Positions 33,355 to 41,002 of a stretch of 43,788 nt of DNA are shown piece by piece. The DNA lies in NCBI GenBank assembly GCA_021372005.1, contig JAJFVC010000043.1:1-43788 (forward strand), written 5' to 3'. This stretch comes from Planctomycetaceae bacterium (GTDB lineage Bacteria; Planctomycetota; Planctomycetia; Pirellulales; Thermoguttaceae). Below the pieces are notes generated by a model. That model saw nothing but the letters and a program-made list of their open reading frames with translations. It had not been told where the DNA came from and made no database searches. The translations under genes and the position numbers were made by a program. Each line of letters starts with the position of its first letter. Positions within the stretch are counted from its first letter, which is position 1.

Positions 33355-34230
33355 ATGAGCAACGTATTGAAATTGGGAATTCCGGCCGGCAGTTTGCAGG
33401 AGGCCACCGCCGAGTTGTTTCGCCGCGCGGGGTACAAGATCACCTTCAGTTCGCGCAGCTACTATCCGGCGATCGACGACGATGAGATCGAGTGTGTGTT
33501 GCTTCGCGCCCAAGAGATGTCGCGTTACGTCGAGAACGGGGCGTTGGATGCGGGACTGACCGGGCACGATTGGGTCGTCGAGAATCAGTCGGACGTGCAC
33601 GAGGTGGCCGAGCTGGTGTTCTCGAAAGTGAGCCGCCGCCCGGTGCGTTGGGTGCTTTGCGTGCCCGAGAACTCGCCGGTTCAGACGGTGGCCGATTTGC
33701 AGGGCAAGCGGATCGCCACGGAGGTGGTCGGGTTGACGACGCGCTATCTGGCCCAGCATGGCGTCACGGCGAAGGTTGAGTTTAGTTGGGGCGCGACGGA
33801 AGTGAAGCCGCCGAAGTTGGCCGACGCGATCGTCGAGGTGACCGAAACGGGCAACTCGCTGCGGGCGAACCATCTACGAATCGTCGACGAGGTGTTGCAG
33901 AGCACGACGCGATTCATCGCCAATCATGCAGCCTATGCCGATCCGTGGAAGCGGCGGAAGATCGACGACCTGGTGTTGATGCTTCAGGGGGCGATGGCCG
34001 CCGAGGGCAAGGTCGGGCTGCTGATGAACGTGCCGCGCGATCGGTTGAAAAGCGTGTTGGCGCTGTTGCCGGCGTTGCAACAGCCGACCGTCTCGAATCT
34101 GTCGGACGAAGGTTGGGTGGACGTCAGCACGGTGTTGAACGAGGCGGTCGTTCGGAACATCATTCCGCGGTTGAAGGCCGCCGGCGCGAAAGGCATCGTC
34201 GAATATCCGCTGAACAAAGTGATCGACTGA
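33355..34230 (+). CDS. hisG: ATP phosphoribosyltransferase, long form
   Basis: A 291-aa enzyme catalysing the first, feedback-controlled step of histidine synthesis. It begins [24 protein letters not shown]; the catalytic domain carries [13 protein letters not shown] and [24 protein letters not shown]. The C-terminal domain [18 protein letters not shown]...EYPLNKVID is the HisG_C regulatory module that binds histidine, so no separate HisZ is needed. Start at ATG 33355. It lies between hisI and a RidA-family gene in one operon. Confidence 0.95.
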   Translation: MSNVLKLGIPAGSLQEATAELFRRAGYKITFSSRSYYPAIDDDEIECVLLRAQEMSRYVENGALDAGLTGHDWVVENQSDVHEVAELVFSKVSRRPVRWVLCVPENSPVQTVADLQGKRIATEVVGLTTRYLAQHGVTAKVEFSWGATEVKPPKLADAIVEVTETGNSLRANHLRIVDEVLQSTTRFIANHAAYADPWKRRKIDDLVLMLQGAMAAEGKVGLLMNVPRDRLKSVLALLPALQQPTVSNLSDEGWVDVSTVLNEAVVRNIIPRLKAAGAKGIVEYPLNKVID

Positions 34231-34258
34231 ATCCAAAATTTTCATTTGAAACTAAAAA

Positions 34259-34732
34259 ATGTCGGCTGAAGGAAACCTTGCTGAAAAGCTTGCACAATGG
34301 GGGCTCGCGTTGCCGGCGGCCGCGGAGCCGAAGGGCGCGTATCGGCCGTTGACGACGGTCGGAAACCTCATCTATGCGTCGGGTCATCTGCCGATCGACG
34401 CGGCCGGAACGTTGGCCGTCGGGCGGCTTGGCGATTCGATGGACGCGGCGGCCGGATATCAGGCGGCGCGGTTGGCCGGTCTCGGTCTTTTGGCCACGTT
34501 GCGCAAAGAGTTGGGCACGCTGGATCGCGTTCGGCGGGTCGTCAAAGTTTGGGGGGCGGTCTGCTGCACGCCGGAGTTCACCCAGCAGCCGGCGGTGTTG
34601 AACGGTTGCAGCGAGCTGTTCGTCGAGGTGTTCGGCCGAGAGTCGGGCATTGCCGCTCGAAGCGCGGTCGGCGCGTCGGCGCTGCCGTTGGGCGCGGCGG
34701 TCGAAGTCGAAGCGATTTTTGAAATTGATTGA
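34259..34732 (+). CDS. RidA family protein (YjgF/UK114-like)
   Basis: A 157-aa protein of the RidA superfamily. Marks: NLIYASGHLPID (the beta strand near the start), GLGLLATLRKELGTLDRVRRVVKVWGAV and ARSAVGASALPLGAAVEVEAIFEI with the conserved Arg in ARSAV. True RidA hydrolyses reactive enamine/imine intermediates; this somewhat longer subgroup (LAQWGLALP...KGAYRP at the start) is less well studied. It starts 28 bases after hisG and is presumably co-transcribed, which makes protection of amino-acid metabolism a reasonable guess. Confidence 0.9.
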   Translation: MSAEGNLAEKLAQWGLALPAAAEPKGAYRPLTTVGNLIYASGHLPIDAAGTLAVGRLGDSMDAAAGYQAARLAGLGLLATLRKELGTLDRVRRVVKVWGAVCCTPEFTQQPAVLNGCSELFVEVFGRESGIAARSAVGASALPLGAAVEVEAIFEID

Positions 34733-34806
34733 TGTTTGCGTGGATCGTGAACCGGCTGAGCGACGTATTAGGCTTAGTTTTCGGCCTTCCGTGGGTCGGC
34801 CTGGGT

Positions 34807-35457
34807 TCATTCGCCGTGCAAAGGTCCATAACGCTCGTTCGGTTTTGACATCGTCCGCAAGTGATCCACCTCGTTGAGCGACAATAGCGAGAAACCTCCT
34901 TGAGGATCGACGGCTAGTCGCGTGATGGACCCATTTCCCAACGAGAACGGCGGCAGCGGCTGCGGCAGATGCAGCAGCGATTTCAGCGTGGCGCTGAGCC
35001 ATCCGCCGTGCGTGACCACGACGGTCGTGCGATAGCCCTCGGCGGCCAACGCCCGCAACGCGTCGCCGCCGCGCTGGGCCAGTTGGCGGCGCGACTCGCC
35101 GCCGGGAATCGTGAACTCGTCGCCGCCGGCCAGCCATTGAAGAAACTCCGGCGAGCTTTCGGCCTCCAACTCCGAGCGGAGCCGGCCTTCGAACACGCCC
35201 GCGTTCAACTCCATCAGACGCGGATCGGTGCGAATCGGGAGCGAGAGTTTTGCGGCCAGGCAGCTCGCGGTTTCGAGGGCGCGACGCAGCGGGCTGGAAA
35301 AAATCGCGTCGATCGGCGCGTCGGCCAACGCGTCGGCGACGGCCTCGGCTTGCCGGCGGCCCCGTTCGGAAAGCGGCGCGTCGGACTGGCCTTGGATGCG
35401 AGATTCGGCGTTGAAAACGGTCTCGCCGTGACGGATCAAATAAAAGGTGCGAATCAT
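34807..35457 (-). CDS. Histidine phosphatase family protein (phosphoglycerate mutase-like)
   Basis: A 216-aa protein with the phosphohistidine motif LIRHGETVFNAESRIQG (His10), then PLSERGRRQAEAVADAL, FSSPLRRALETA and the second catalytic histidine in VVVTHGGWLSA. This is the branch with fructose bisphosphatase-like, CobC and acid phosphatase members; the substrate is unknown. I took ATG 35457 (MIRTFYLIRHGE); ATG 35478 is also in frame, lies 9 bases after the predicted transcription start, and neither has a Shine-Dalgarno sequence. Confidence 0.9.
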   Translation of the reverse strand: MIRTFYLIRHGETVFNAESRIQGQSDAPLSERGRRQAEAVADALADAPIDAIFSSPLRRALETASCLAAKLSLPIRTDPRLMELNAGVFEGRLRSELEAESSPEFLQWLAGGDEFTIPGGESRRQLAQRGGDALRALAAEGYRTTVVVTHGGWLSATLKSLLHLPQPLPPFSLGNGSITRLAVDPQGGFSLLSLNEVDHLRTMSKPNERYGPLHGE

Positions 35458-35493
35458 GGGCGTGGGGTCGGACGGCATAAAAATCTGCCATTT

Positions 35494-35522
35494 AGTGTCG
35501 TCGCCGGGAGAGCTTGCGTCAA
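35494..35522 (-). promoter_or_regulatory. Candidate promoter of the histidine phosphatase gene
   Basis: Minus strand: TTGACG (35517-35522), 17 bases, GACACT (35494-35499). It is divergent from the aldolase promoter about 80 bases away. Confidence 0.4.
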
Positions 35523-35603
35523 GGCGTTTTGGGCCGTGTTTTTCGGAAAGGGACGGCGATCGGTTGGGCGTCGCGGCCGTCTTCTGCGGATCTCGGCGGA
35601 CAT

Positions 35604-35632
35604 TTGTCATCGGTCCTTCGATAAGGTACACT
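35604..35632 (+). promoter_or_regulatory. Promoter of the DRE-TIM aldolase gene
   Basis: TTGTCA (35604-35609), 17 bases, TACACT (35627-35632). The leader would be about 100 bases. Confidence 0.5.
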
Positions 35633-35741
35633 TTTTAGGGTCTCGATCGTCCTGCCGGCTGGGCGGCGACGAGATCGTGGAAACGTTCTTTTTTGGTTCG
35701 ATGAAAAATCGTTCAGCCGCCGTGCCGTGGGAGAATCGTCG

Positions 35742-36713
35742 ATGAGCGCCCCTTGGATCACTTACCGCCCGAACTTGAAGATTTTGGACTGCACGATCCG
35801 CGACGGCGGATTGATCAACGAACATGGGTTCGACGACGAATTCGTTCGGGCGGTGTACGACGCCTGCGTGGCGGCGGGCATCGATTACATGGAGGTCGGC
35901 TACAAGGCGTCCAAAAAACTGTTTGCGCGCGACAAGTTCGGCGCGTGGAAATTTTGCGACGAGGACGATCTGCGACGCATCGTGGGCGACAACCCCACGC
36001 CGCTGAAACTGGCCGCGATGGCCGACGCGGCGAAGTCCGATTGGCGGACCGACATCTTGCCGAAGCGCGACAGCGTGTTGGACATGATTCGCGTGGCGTT
36101 TTACGCCAACCAGGTGCCCGAGGCGGTGGACATGATCCGCGACGCCGCCGACAAGGGCTACGAGGTGTCGGCCAACCTGATGGCCGCCTCGACCGTCACG
36201 GACACGGAAATGGACCAGGTGCTGGAGGTGATCGCGCAGACGCCGGCCAGCACGTTGGTCGTGGTCGACAGCTACGGCTCGATGTACGCCGAGCAGGTCG
36301 AGCGGCTGGTCAAAAAATATCTGGAGTTCGGCAAGGCCACCGGCAAGGAGGTGGGCATCCACGCGCACAACAATCAGCAGTTGGCGTTCGCCAACACGAT
36401 CGAGGCGATCATTCACGGAGCCGAGCGGGCCGACGCGTCGATGGCCGGGCTGGGTCGCGGCGCCGGCAATTGTCCGATGGAGCTGTTGATCGGGTTTTTG
36501 CGCAATCCGAAGTTCCGCATTCGGCCGGTCTATCAGGTCGTCGAGGAGCGGTTGCTGCCGTTGAGCCGGACGGTCGAGTGGGGTCCGTATGCACAGTACG
36601 TCATCACGGGCCAATTGAATCAGCATCCGCGGGTGGCGATCGCCGCACGATCGGGCGAGGCTCGGGACCGGTATGCCGAGTTTTACGACAAGCTGACCGG
36701 CGAAGAGGTGTGA
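35742..36713 (+). CDS. HMG-CoA lyase-like (DRE-TIM) aldolase
   Basis: A 323-aa TIM-barrel metal-dependent enzyme. LKILDCTIRDGGLINEHGF carries the D-x-T-x-R-D-G signature, and GIHAHNNQQLAFANTIEA the metal-binding H-x-H. ADASMAGLGRGAGNCPMELL is the third family motif. The nearest named relatives are 4-hydroxy-2-oxovalerate aldolases, but this stand-alone form, without the dehydrogenase partner nearby, is usually left as aldolase catalytic domain protein. It probably cleaves or forms a C-C bond next to a keto acid. Start at ATG 35742, with GGGAG upstream. Confidence 0.88.
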   Translation: MSAPWITYRPNLKILDCTIRDGGLINEHGFDDEFVRAVYDACVAAGIDYMEVGYKASKKLFARDKFGAWKFCDEDDLRRIVGDNPTPLKLAAMADAAKSDWRTDILPKRDSVLDMIRVAFYANQVPEAVDMIRDAADKGYEVSANLMAASTVTDTEMDQVLEVIAQTPASTLVVVDSYGSMYAEQVERLVKKYLEFGKATGKEVGIHAHNNQQLAFANTIEAIIHGAERADASMAGLGRGAGNCPMELLIGFLRNPKFRIRPVYQVVEERLLPLSRTVEWGPYAQYVITGQLNQHPRVAIAARSGEARDRYAEFYDKLTGEEV

Positions 36714-36725
36714 GCCGGCGGCTGC

Positions 36726-36754
36726 TTGACGTGGCCACCCGCCGTTGGTAGTAT
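36726..36754 (+). promoter_or_regulatory. Promoter of the toxin-antitoxin pair
   Basis: TTGACG (36726-36731), 17 bases, TAGTAT (36749-36754), one of the best matches to consensus in the window. The ATG of the antitoxin follows after 21 bases, with GGAAAGGGAA as ribosome-binding site. Confidence 0.65.
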
Positions 36755-36775
36755 TGGAACGGAAAGGGAATTGCT

Positions 36776-36994
36776 ATGACGGCCTCGTTACAAGAAGCCT
36801 TTCAAAAAGCCTCCTCGTTGCCGGAAGCCGTTCAAGAGCTTCTGGCTCAAGAGTTGCTTGAGGAAATCGAATGGGAATCGCGATGGGATGAAACTCTCGC
36901 GGGCTCTCAATCGTTGTTGGATCGGTTGACCGCGAAAGCGATGCGGGAATATCGAGACGGCAAGACGGAAGCGAAGGGATTCGACGAGTTGTGA
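36776..36994 (+). CDS. Antitoxin-like protein of a type II TA pair
   Basis: A 72-aa acidic, helical protein (LQEAFQKASSLPEAVQELLAQELLEEIEWESRW...) ending KAKGFDEL-like (TEAKGFDEL). The pattern, an N-terminal LPEAVQELLAQELLEEI helix and a C-terminal acidic tail, is that of small antitoxins paired with RelE/ParE toxins. The gene order (antitoxin first, toxin overlapping) supports this. It presumably neutralises the downstream toxin and may bind the promoter at 36726-36754. Confidence 0.78.
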   Translation: MTASLQEAFQKASSLPEAVQELLAQELLEEIEWESRWDETLAGSQSLLDRLTAKAMREYRDGKTEAKGFDEL

Positions 36995-37260
36995 AATCTC
37001 ATGTGACGCGAGATTTTCGTCTTTGTTTCGCGCAGCTTCCGGATCGCATCCAAAGACTGGCGAAGTCCAACTATCGGTTGTGGACCCAGTCGCCGCATCA
37101 TCCTAGTTTGGCCTTCAAACGCGTTGGCCAAAGATACCCGACCTATTCCATTCGAGTGGGGCTTGGATGGCGGGCGTTGGGATTCAAGGAGGAAGACGTC
37201 ATCGTCTGGTTCTGGATCGGTCCGCATTCGGAATATGAGCGGATGATCCGAGAATTCTAA
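36991..37260 (+). CDS. RelE/ParE-like toxin
   Basis: An 89-aa basic protein starting at a GTG that overlaps the antitoxin stop (GTGA). It fits the RelE/ParE fold: FRLCFAQLPDRIQRLAKSNYRLW, then SLAFKRVGQRYPTYSIRVGLGWRALG and EEDVIVWFWIGPHSEYERMIREF. Most RelE-type toxins cleave mRNA on the ribosome, ParE types poison gyrase; the target cannot be told here. The pair has a tight operon and its own strong promoter. Confidence 0.82.
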   Translation: MKSHVTRDFRLCFAQLPDRIQRLAKSNYRLWTQSPHHPSLAFKRVGQRYPTYSIRVGLGWRALGFKEEDVIVWFWIGPHSEYERMIREF

Positions 37261-37297
37261 GGAACCGTGCGACGGCGCGATGGTCGGACGCGATCGC

Positions 37298-38770
37298 TCA
37301 GCCGTGCGTGGGGTCGGTCTGGTTTGCTTGCGGGTCCGGTTTTTTCCATTCCAGCAGCACGCGGCGCGATTTGGGCAGCTCCAACGACGTGGGGCAGAGC
37401 CGATCTGGCGAGCGATTGCCCGCCGGCAGCTGTTGCAGGAACTCGCGCGACGCGCGATCGAGCATCAACACTTCGCTTGGGGCGTCGGGATTGTTGCGCG
37501 GATGGATGACGATCGTCACATCGGCGCCCTCTTTGACGCGGCGGCGAATCTCGTCCAGGGCGGCTTGCTCTTGCGGACGCAAACCGGTCGGCGCGGCGGC
37601 GGTCGACTCGACGGGAGCCATGGCCAGCGGTTCGGACATGTTGGGCATCGACTTCGGCATCGACATGGGCGACGGCGGAACCGCAGCGACCAGCGGCGCG
37701 GCCTGCGTCGAAGGGCCGCTCGGCTTGTAGACGAACGCCAAATTGTGTTGATCCAGTTGGGCGTAGATGGAATCCAGCGCCGCGAACAAACCTTCCTTGT
37801 CGCCCGGATCGGCCGCGTTGCAGACGCCGATCACATAGCCTTCGTCGGAAAACAGTCCGCCGCCGCTCCGGCCTTCGACCGGCTGGCCGGCCACTTGGAC
37901 GTTCGGCGCGCCGACGAACTTGTTCAACGAGGTGACCTGGCTGCGACGCACGCTGGGCGCTTGGCCGTTGTTGCAACCGACGCTCACGACCGACAGGCCC
38001 GGCTGAACCCGATAGCCCGGCGGTGCGATGCGCGCCGCGGCGACTGGACCGGGCGTCTGGATGAAGATCAGGCCTAGGTCGGGTTTGGCGTTGCCTTCCA
38101 TGCCGTTTAAGTCGGGCACACTATAAGGGACCAACAAGCGTCCGACCACCTGTTGCGGGCCGTTGGGACCGAACAGATCGACTTCGATGCGGCCTTGGCC
38201 CTTCGAGTCGCGGAAGATGTGGCCGCAAGTGAGGATCAGGGCGTGGCCGTCGCGGGCGTCGATGATCGTGCCCGAGCCGCATGAGTGACCGTCGGGATCT
38301 TCGACGCGGATGCGGACGCTGGCGGCCAGCGCGGCGGCGTCGGTTGGCGCGGCGGTGGCGGCTGTCGGTTGTACGTTGGGCATTGGGGCGTTGAACGAAG
38401 CGGGCTGCACGGGCGTGTTGGGCGCGTTTTGCGCGATGGCCGACGCCGGAGATGCGGCAGGCGGCGCGGCTTTGCACATCCGTTCGAGCCGACTATAGGT
38501 GGTGCTGCCAATCACGCGGTCCACTTCTTGGCCGTCGACGACCATGACGAAACACGGGATCGGGCCGATGCGATATTTCGCCACGAGCGCTTGGTTTTGA
38601 CTTTTCTCGACGTTGATGCGTTGGACCGGGTATCCGGCGTCGACCAGCGCCTGCACGGTCGGCTGCATGGCCCGACACGGTCCGCAGTGATCGCCGTAAA
38701 AATCCAACAGCACGGTCTGTCCGGCGCCCGAGAACATCAGGGCGGCCAGGGCCACTTGCATGGAGACCAT
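37298..38770 (-). CDS. Thioredoxin domain fused to a trypsin-like serine protease
   Basis: A 490-aa protein. A short hydrophobic N-terminus (MQVALAALMFSGAG) may be a signal or anchor. Residues 15-100 are a thioredoxin domain with active site Cys29-Gly-Pro-Cys32 and the cis-proline in GPIPCF (Pro72). After a P/A/T-rich linker (100-145), residues 150-345 are a trypsin-like protease with His184 (LTCGHIF), Asp231 (PDLGLIFI) and Ser302 (GRSGGGLFS). A Pro/Met-rich stretch and a charged C-terminus follow. This couples a disulfide redox domain to a protease, presumably in the periplasm or outside. GGAGG precedes ATG 38770. ATG 38761 is also possible. Confidence 0.85.
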   Translation of the reverse strand: MVSMQVALAALMFSGAGQTVLLDFYGDHCGPCRAMQPTVQALVDAGYPVQRINVEKSQNQALVAKYRIGPIPCFVMVVDGQEVDRVIGSTTYSRLERMCKAAPPAASPASAIAQNAPNTPVQPASFNAPMPNVQPTAATAAPTDAAALAASVRIRVEDPDGHSCGSGTIIDARDGHALILTCGHIFRDSKGQGRIEVDLFGPNGPQQVVGRLLVPYSVPDLNGMEGNAKPDLGLIFIQTPGPVAAARIAPPGYRVQPGLSVVSVGCNNGQAPSVRRSQVTSLNKFVGAPNVQVAGQPVEGRSGGGLFSDEGYVIGVCNAADPGDKEGLFAALDSIYAQLDQHNLAFVYKPSGPSTQAAPLVAAVPPSPMSMPKSMPNMSEPLAMAPVESTAAAPTGLRPQEQAALDEIRRRVKEGADVTIVIHPRNNPDAPSEVLMLDRASREFLQQLPAGNRSPDRLCPTSLELPKSRRVLLEWKKPDPQANQTDPTHG

Positions 38771-38833
38771 TGGATCCCTCCAATTTGTGGGCGGCGAAAT
38801 CCATTTCGCCCGTCGAGACAGGAAGCAACGCTG

Positions 38834-38849
38834 TTCGGGAATTCCCGAA
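38834..38849. promoter_or_regulatory. 16-bp perfect palindrome near the thioredoxin-protease promoter
   Basis: TTCGGGAATTCCCGAA is a perfect palindrome about 65 bases upstream of the ATG of the thioredoxin-protease gene. A weak promoter (TTGTGC 38881-38886, 17 bases, GACAAT 38858-38863, minus strand) lies just above it, so the palindrome would sit at about +2 to +17, a common operator position. Confidence 0.45.
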
Positions 38850-38949
38850 GAGGGGGCATTGTCGCCACTTAGGCCATTCGGCACAAGCGCAAATTTCGTG
38901 GTTTTTGCGATTCTTGACGAGATCCGCGTACGTTTGGCCCGAAAAATGA

Positions 38950-38989
38950 TTGAAGGTGCCACCGTCGGAGGGTACGATAAATGGTACCC
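38950..38989 (+). promoter_or_regulatory. Promoter and overlapping inverted repeat of the ROK kinase gene
   Basis: TTGAAG (38950-38955), 17 bases, TACGAT (38973-38978). The inverted repeat GGGTAC (38970-38975), 8 bases, GTACCC (38984-38989) overlaps the -10 hexamer and is well placed to be an operator. Confidence 0.45.
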
Positions 38990-39012
38990 ATGGTTCAAAG
39001 GGGATCGTGCCC

Positions 39013-40056
39013 ATGACGCAGACGCGACAGTTCATCTCGATGCGTGACGCCCAGTGGCCGTTTTTCGTGGGCGTCGATCTTGGCGGAACCGGGGCGAAAA
39101 TCGGCGTGATCGACAACCTGGGCCGCCCGCTTTCTTGGCTCTCGATTCCGACTGACGCCGCCAAGGGGCCCGAGGCCGCCTCGCAGCGAATCGGTCAGGC
39201 GGTGCTGAAGGCCATCGCCGATGCCGATCTACAGCCGGCGGCCATCGCTCGGGTCGGGCTAGGCTCGGCCGGCATTTTGGACACGGCGTCGGGCATCTTG
39301 GTGAAGCCGGTCAACCTGAAAGGTTGGGAGATGTTTCCCCTTCGTGAATGGGTGTCCGCCCATTGCGGGCTGCCCGTCACGCTGGTCAACGATGCGAACG
39401 CCGCCGCGTATGGCGAGTTTTGGATTGGCTCGGGCCGAGATTTTCGCAGCATGGTGTTTCTCACCTTGGGCACGGGCATCGGCTGCGGCATTATCGTGGA
39501 CGACACGGTGATCGAGGGTGTCAACGGGCACGGCGCGGAATGCGGCCACATCGTGATCGACTATGCCGACAACGCCCGAATGTGCGGCTGCGGACAGCGG
39601 GGACATTTGGAGGCATACGCCAGTGCAACGGCGGTGATTCGTCGGATGCGCGAGGCATTGGAGTCGGAGCGGCCCAGCTCGATGCGTCGACGGATCGCCG
39701 ACGGAGCGCCGTTGACGCCAAAACTGTTGGCCGAGGAGGCGGAAGCCGGCGACGCGATGTCATTGGAATTGATCGCCGAGACGGCGCGATTTCTGGCGGT
39801 GGGCATCGTCAATCTGATGCACACGATCGACCCGAGCGGCGTGTTGTTGGGCGGGGCCATGACGTTCGGCGGGCACGACACGACTTTGGGCCTTCGCTTT
39901 TTGGGCTGGGTCAAGCAGGAGGTCAACCGTCGGGCGTTTCCGATGTTGGCCGCGCGGACCGTGATCGATTTCGCCACGTTGGGCGGCGACGCCGGCTACA
40001 TTGGCGCGGCGGGCATGGCTCGGCTCGAACACGGCAAAATGTCCCGCGTGATCTGA
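39013..40056 (+). CDS. ROK family sugar kinase (glucokinase-like)
   Basis: A 347-aa kinase. N-terminal ATP-binding segment FFVGVDLGGTGAKIGVIDNLG; substrate region LPVTLVNDANAAAYGEFWIG; ROK signature LTLGTGIGCGIIVDD with ECGHIVIDYADNARMCGCGQRGHLEAYAS. The zinc motif normally reads CxCGxxGCxE; here the third Cys is His (GHLE), which may still bind metal. No HTH is fused, so it is an enzyme rather than a ROK repressor, most likely phosphorylating glucose or a related hexose. AAAGGGG lies before ATG 39013. It converges on rsmE. Confidence 0.9.
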   Translation: MTQTRQFISMRDAQWPFFVGVDLGGTGAKIGVIDNLGRPLSWLSIPTDAAKGPEAASQRIGQAVLKAIADADLQPAAIARVGLGSAGILDTASGILVKPVNLKGWEMFPLREWVSAHCGLPVTLVNDANAAAYGEFWIGSGRDFRSMVFLTLGTGIGCGIIVDDTVIEGVNGHGAECGHIVIDYADNARMCGCGQRGHLEAYASATAVIRRMREALESERPSSMRRRIADGAPLTPKLLAEEAEAGDAMSLELIAETARFLAVGIVNLMHTIDPSGVLLGGAMTFGGHDTTLGLRFLGWVKQEVNRRAFPMLAARTVIDFATLGGDAGYIGAAGMARLEHGKMSRVI

Positions 40057-40074
40057 ACGCGTGAACGGTCGGCG

Positions 40075-40800
40075 TCACGGAGCGGCGTAGGGAAACGACA
40101 GGACCATGGCGGTCAATAGCAACGAGGCGGTTTCGACCCGGAGAATTCGCGGTCCCAGGTCGATCGTGTGCCAGCCGGCCAACACGGCCATGGAAACCTC
40201 TTGAGCGGTTAGGCCGCCTTCGGGCCCAATGGCCAGCAGCACGCGATCGGGCCGTTGGTCGGGCAGCGGCAGATGCGGGCCGCGATGGAAACCCTCGGGT
40301 TGGGCCAGCAGCCGGCAAGGCGCGTCGGCGGTCGCTTCGATCAGTTCGGACCAATCGCAAGGTTGCTCGACGGACATGAGCCGGTTGCGACCGCATTGTT
40401 TTGAGGCCTCGACGACCGCGCGCTTGAGCCGCACGATCGCCTGCTCGACCGGCTGGGCCACGCCGCGTTGGGTCCGAAGCGGCACGACGCGCGTCACGCC
40501 CAGCTCGACCGCTTTTTCGACGAGCCATCGTTGGCGATCGCCTTTGGGCAGCGCCACGGCCAACGTGACGTCCATCGGCAATTCGCGGTCGATCGGGCGG
40601 CGCGGGCCGGCCAACAGTTCGACCTCGCTGCGCCCGACGCGCTCGACGGTGGCCTGGAACTCGGCGCCCGAGCCGTCGAACAGCACGACCTCCATGCCCG
40701 GTGTGGCCCGCATCACGTGGATTAGATGATGGGCCTCGGGGCCGGTCAGCATCACGCGACCGGGCGAAACAGATTCGTCGACGAAATAGCGGTCGGCCAT
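40075..40800 (-). CDS. rsmE: 16S rRNA (uracil-1498-N3)-methyltransferase RsmE
   Basis: A 241-aa SPOUT methyltransferase. N-terminal PUA-like part (MADRYFVDESVSPGRVMLTGPEAHHLIHVMRA); C-terminal knotted domain with LAVALPKGDRQRWLVEKAVELGV, and the SAM-binding LLAIGPEGGLTAQEV and LGPRILRVETASLLLTAMVL. Length and all motifs are standard. Its leader contains a heptamer array (40805-40832) directly before the ATG, and no Shine-Dalgarno sequence is visible. Confidence 0.95.
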   Translation of the reverse strand: MADRYFVDESVSPGRVMLTGPEAHHLIHVMRATPGMEVVLFDGSGAEFQATVERVGRSEVELLAGPRRPIDRELPMDVTLAVALPKGDRQRWLVEKAVELGVTRVVPLRTQRGVAQPVEQAIVRLKRAVVEASKQCGRNRLMSVEQPCDWSELIEATADAPCRLLAQPEGFHRGPHLPLPDQRPDRVLLAIGPEGGLTAQEVSMAVLAGWHTIDLGPRILRVETASLLLTAMVLSFPYAAP

Positions 40801-40804
40801 GAAT

Positions 40805-40832
40805 GGGGACAGGGGGTTAGGGACGGGGGATG
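40805..40832 (+). repeat. Heptamer array in the rsmE leader
   Basis: Four heptamers in register on the plus strand: GGGGACA, GGGGGTT, AGGGACG, GGGGATG. The G-tracts (40805-08, 40812-16, 40820-22, 40825-29) with loops of 3, 3 and 2 bases fit a G-quadruplex. Since rsmE is read from the other strand, the quadruplex would form in its template strand. Confidence 0.6.
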
Positions 40833-40841
40833 GAAGGTTTC

Positions 40842-40870
40842 AGTGTAGCGATTGCAATCGTGCGGCGACA
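40842..40870 (-). promoter_or_regulatory. Candidate promoter of rsmE with palindrome in the spacer
   Basis: Minus strand: TGTCGC (40865-40870), 17 bases, TACACT (40842-40847). The spacer contains the 12-bp palindrome CGATTGCAATCG (40849-40860). The -10 is good and the -35 weak, as seen in promoters that need an activator. Confidence 0.35.
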
Positions 40871-41002
40871 GGGACGGATGGGGGGGATTTTTTGGAGGGG
40901 GCGTCATGTAGTCTGAGGACTGAAAAACGCCTGGCTTCAAGTTTTCTGTCCGATTGTACCGACAAGAACGGATATACGGGAAATACCGGTCGGAGAGGCG
41001 TT

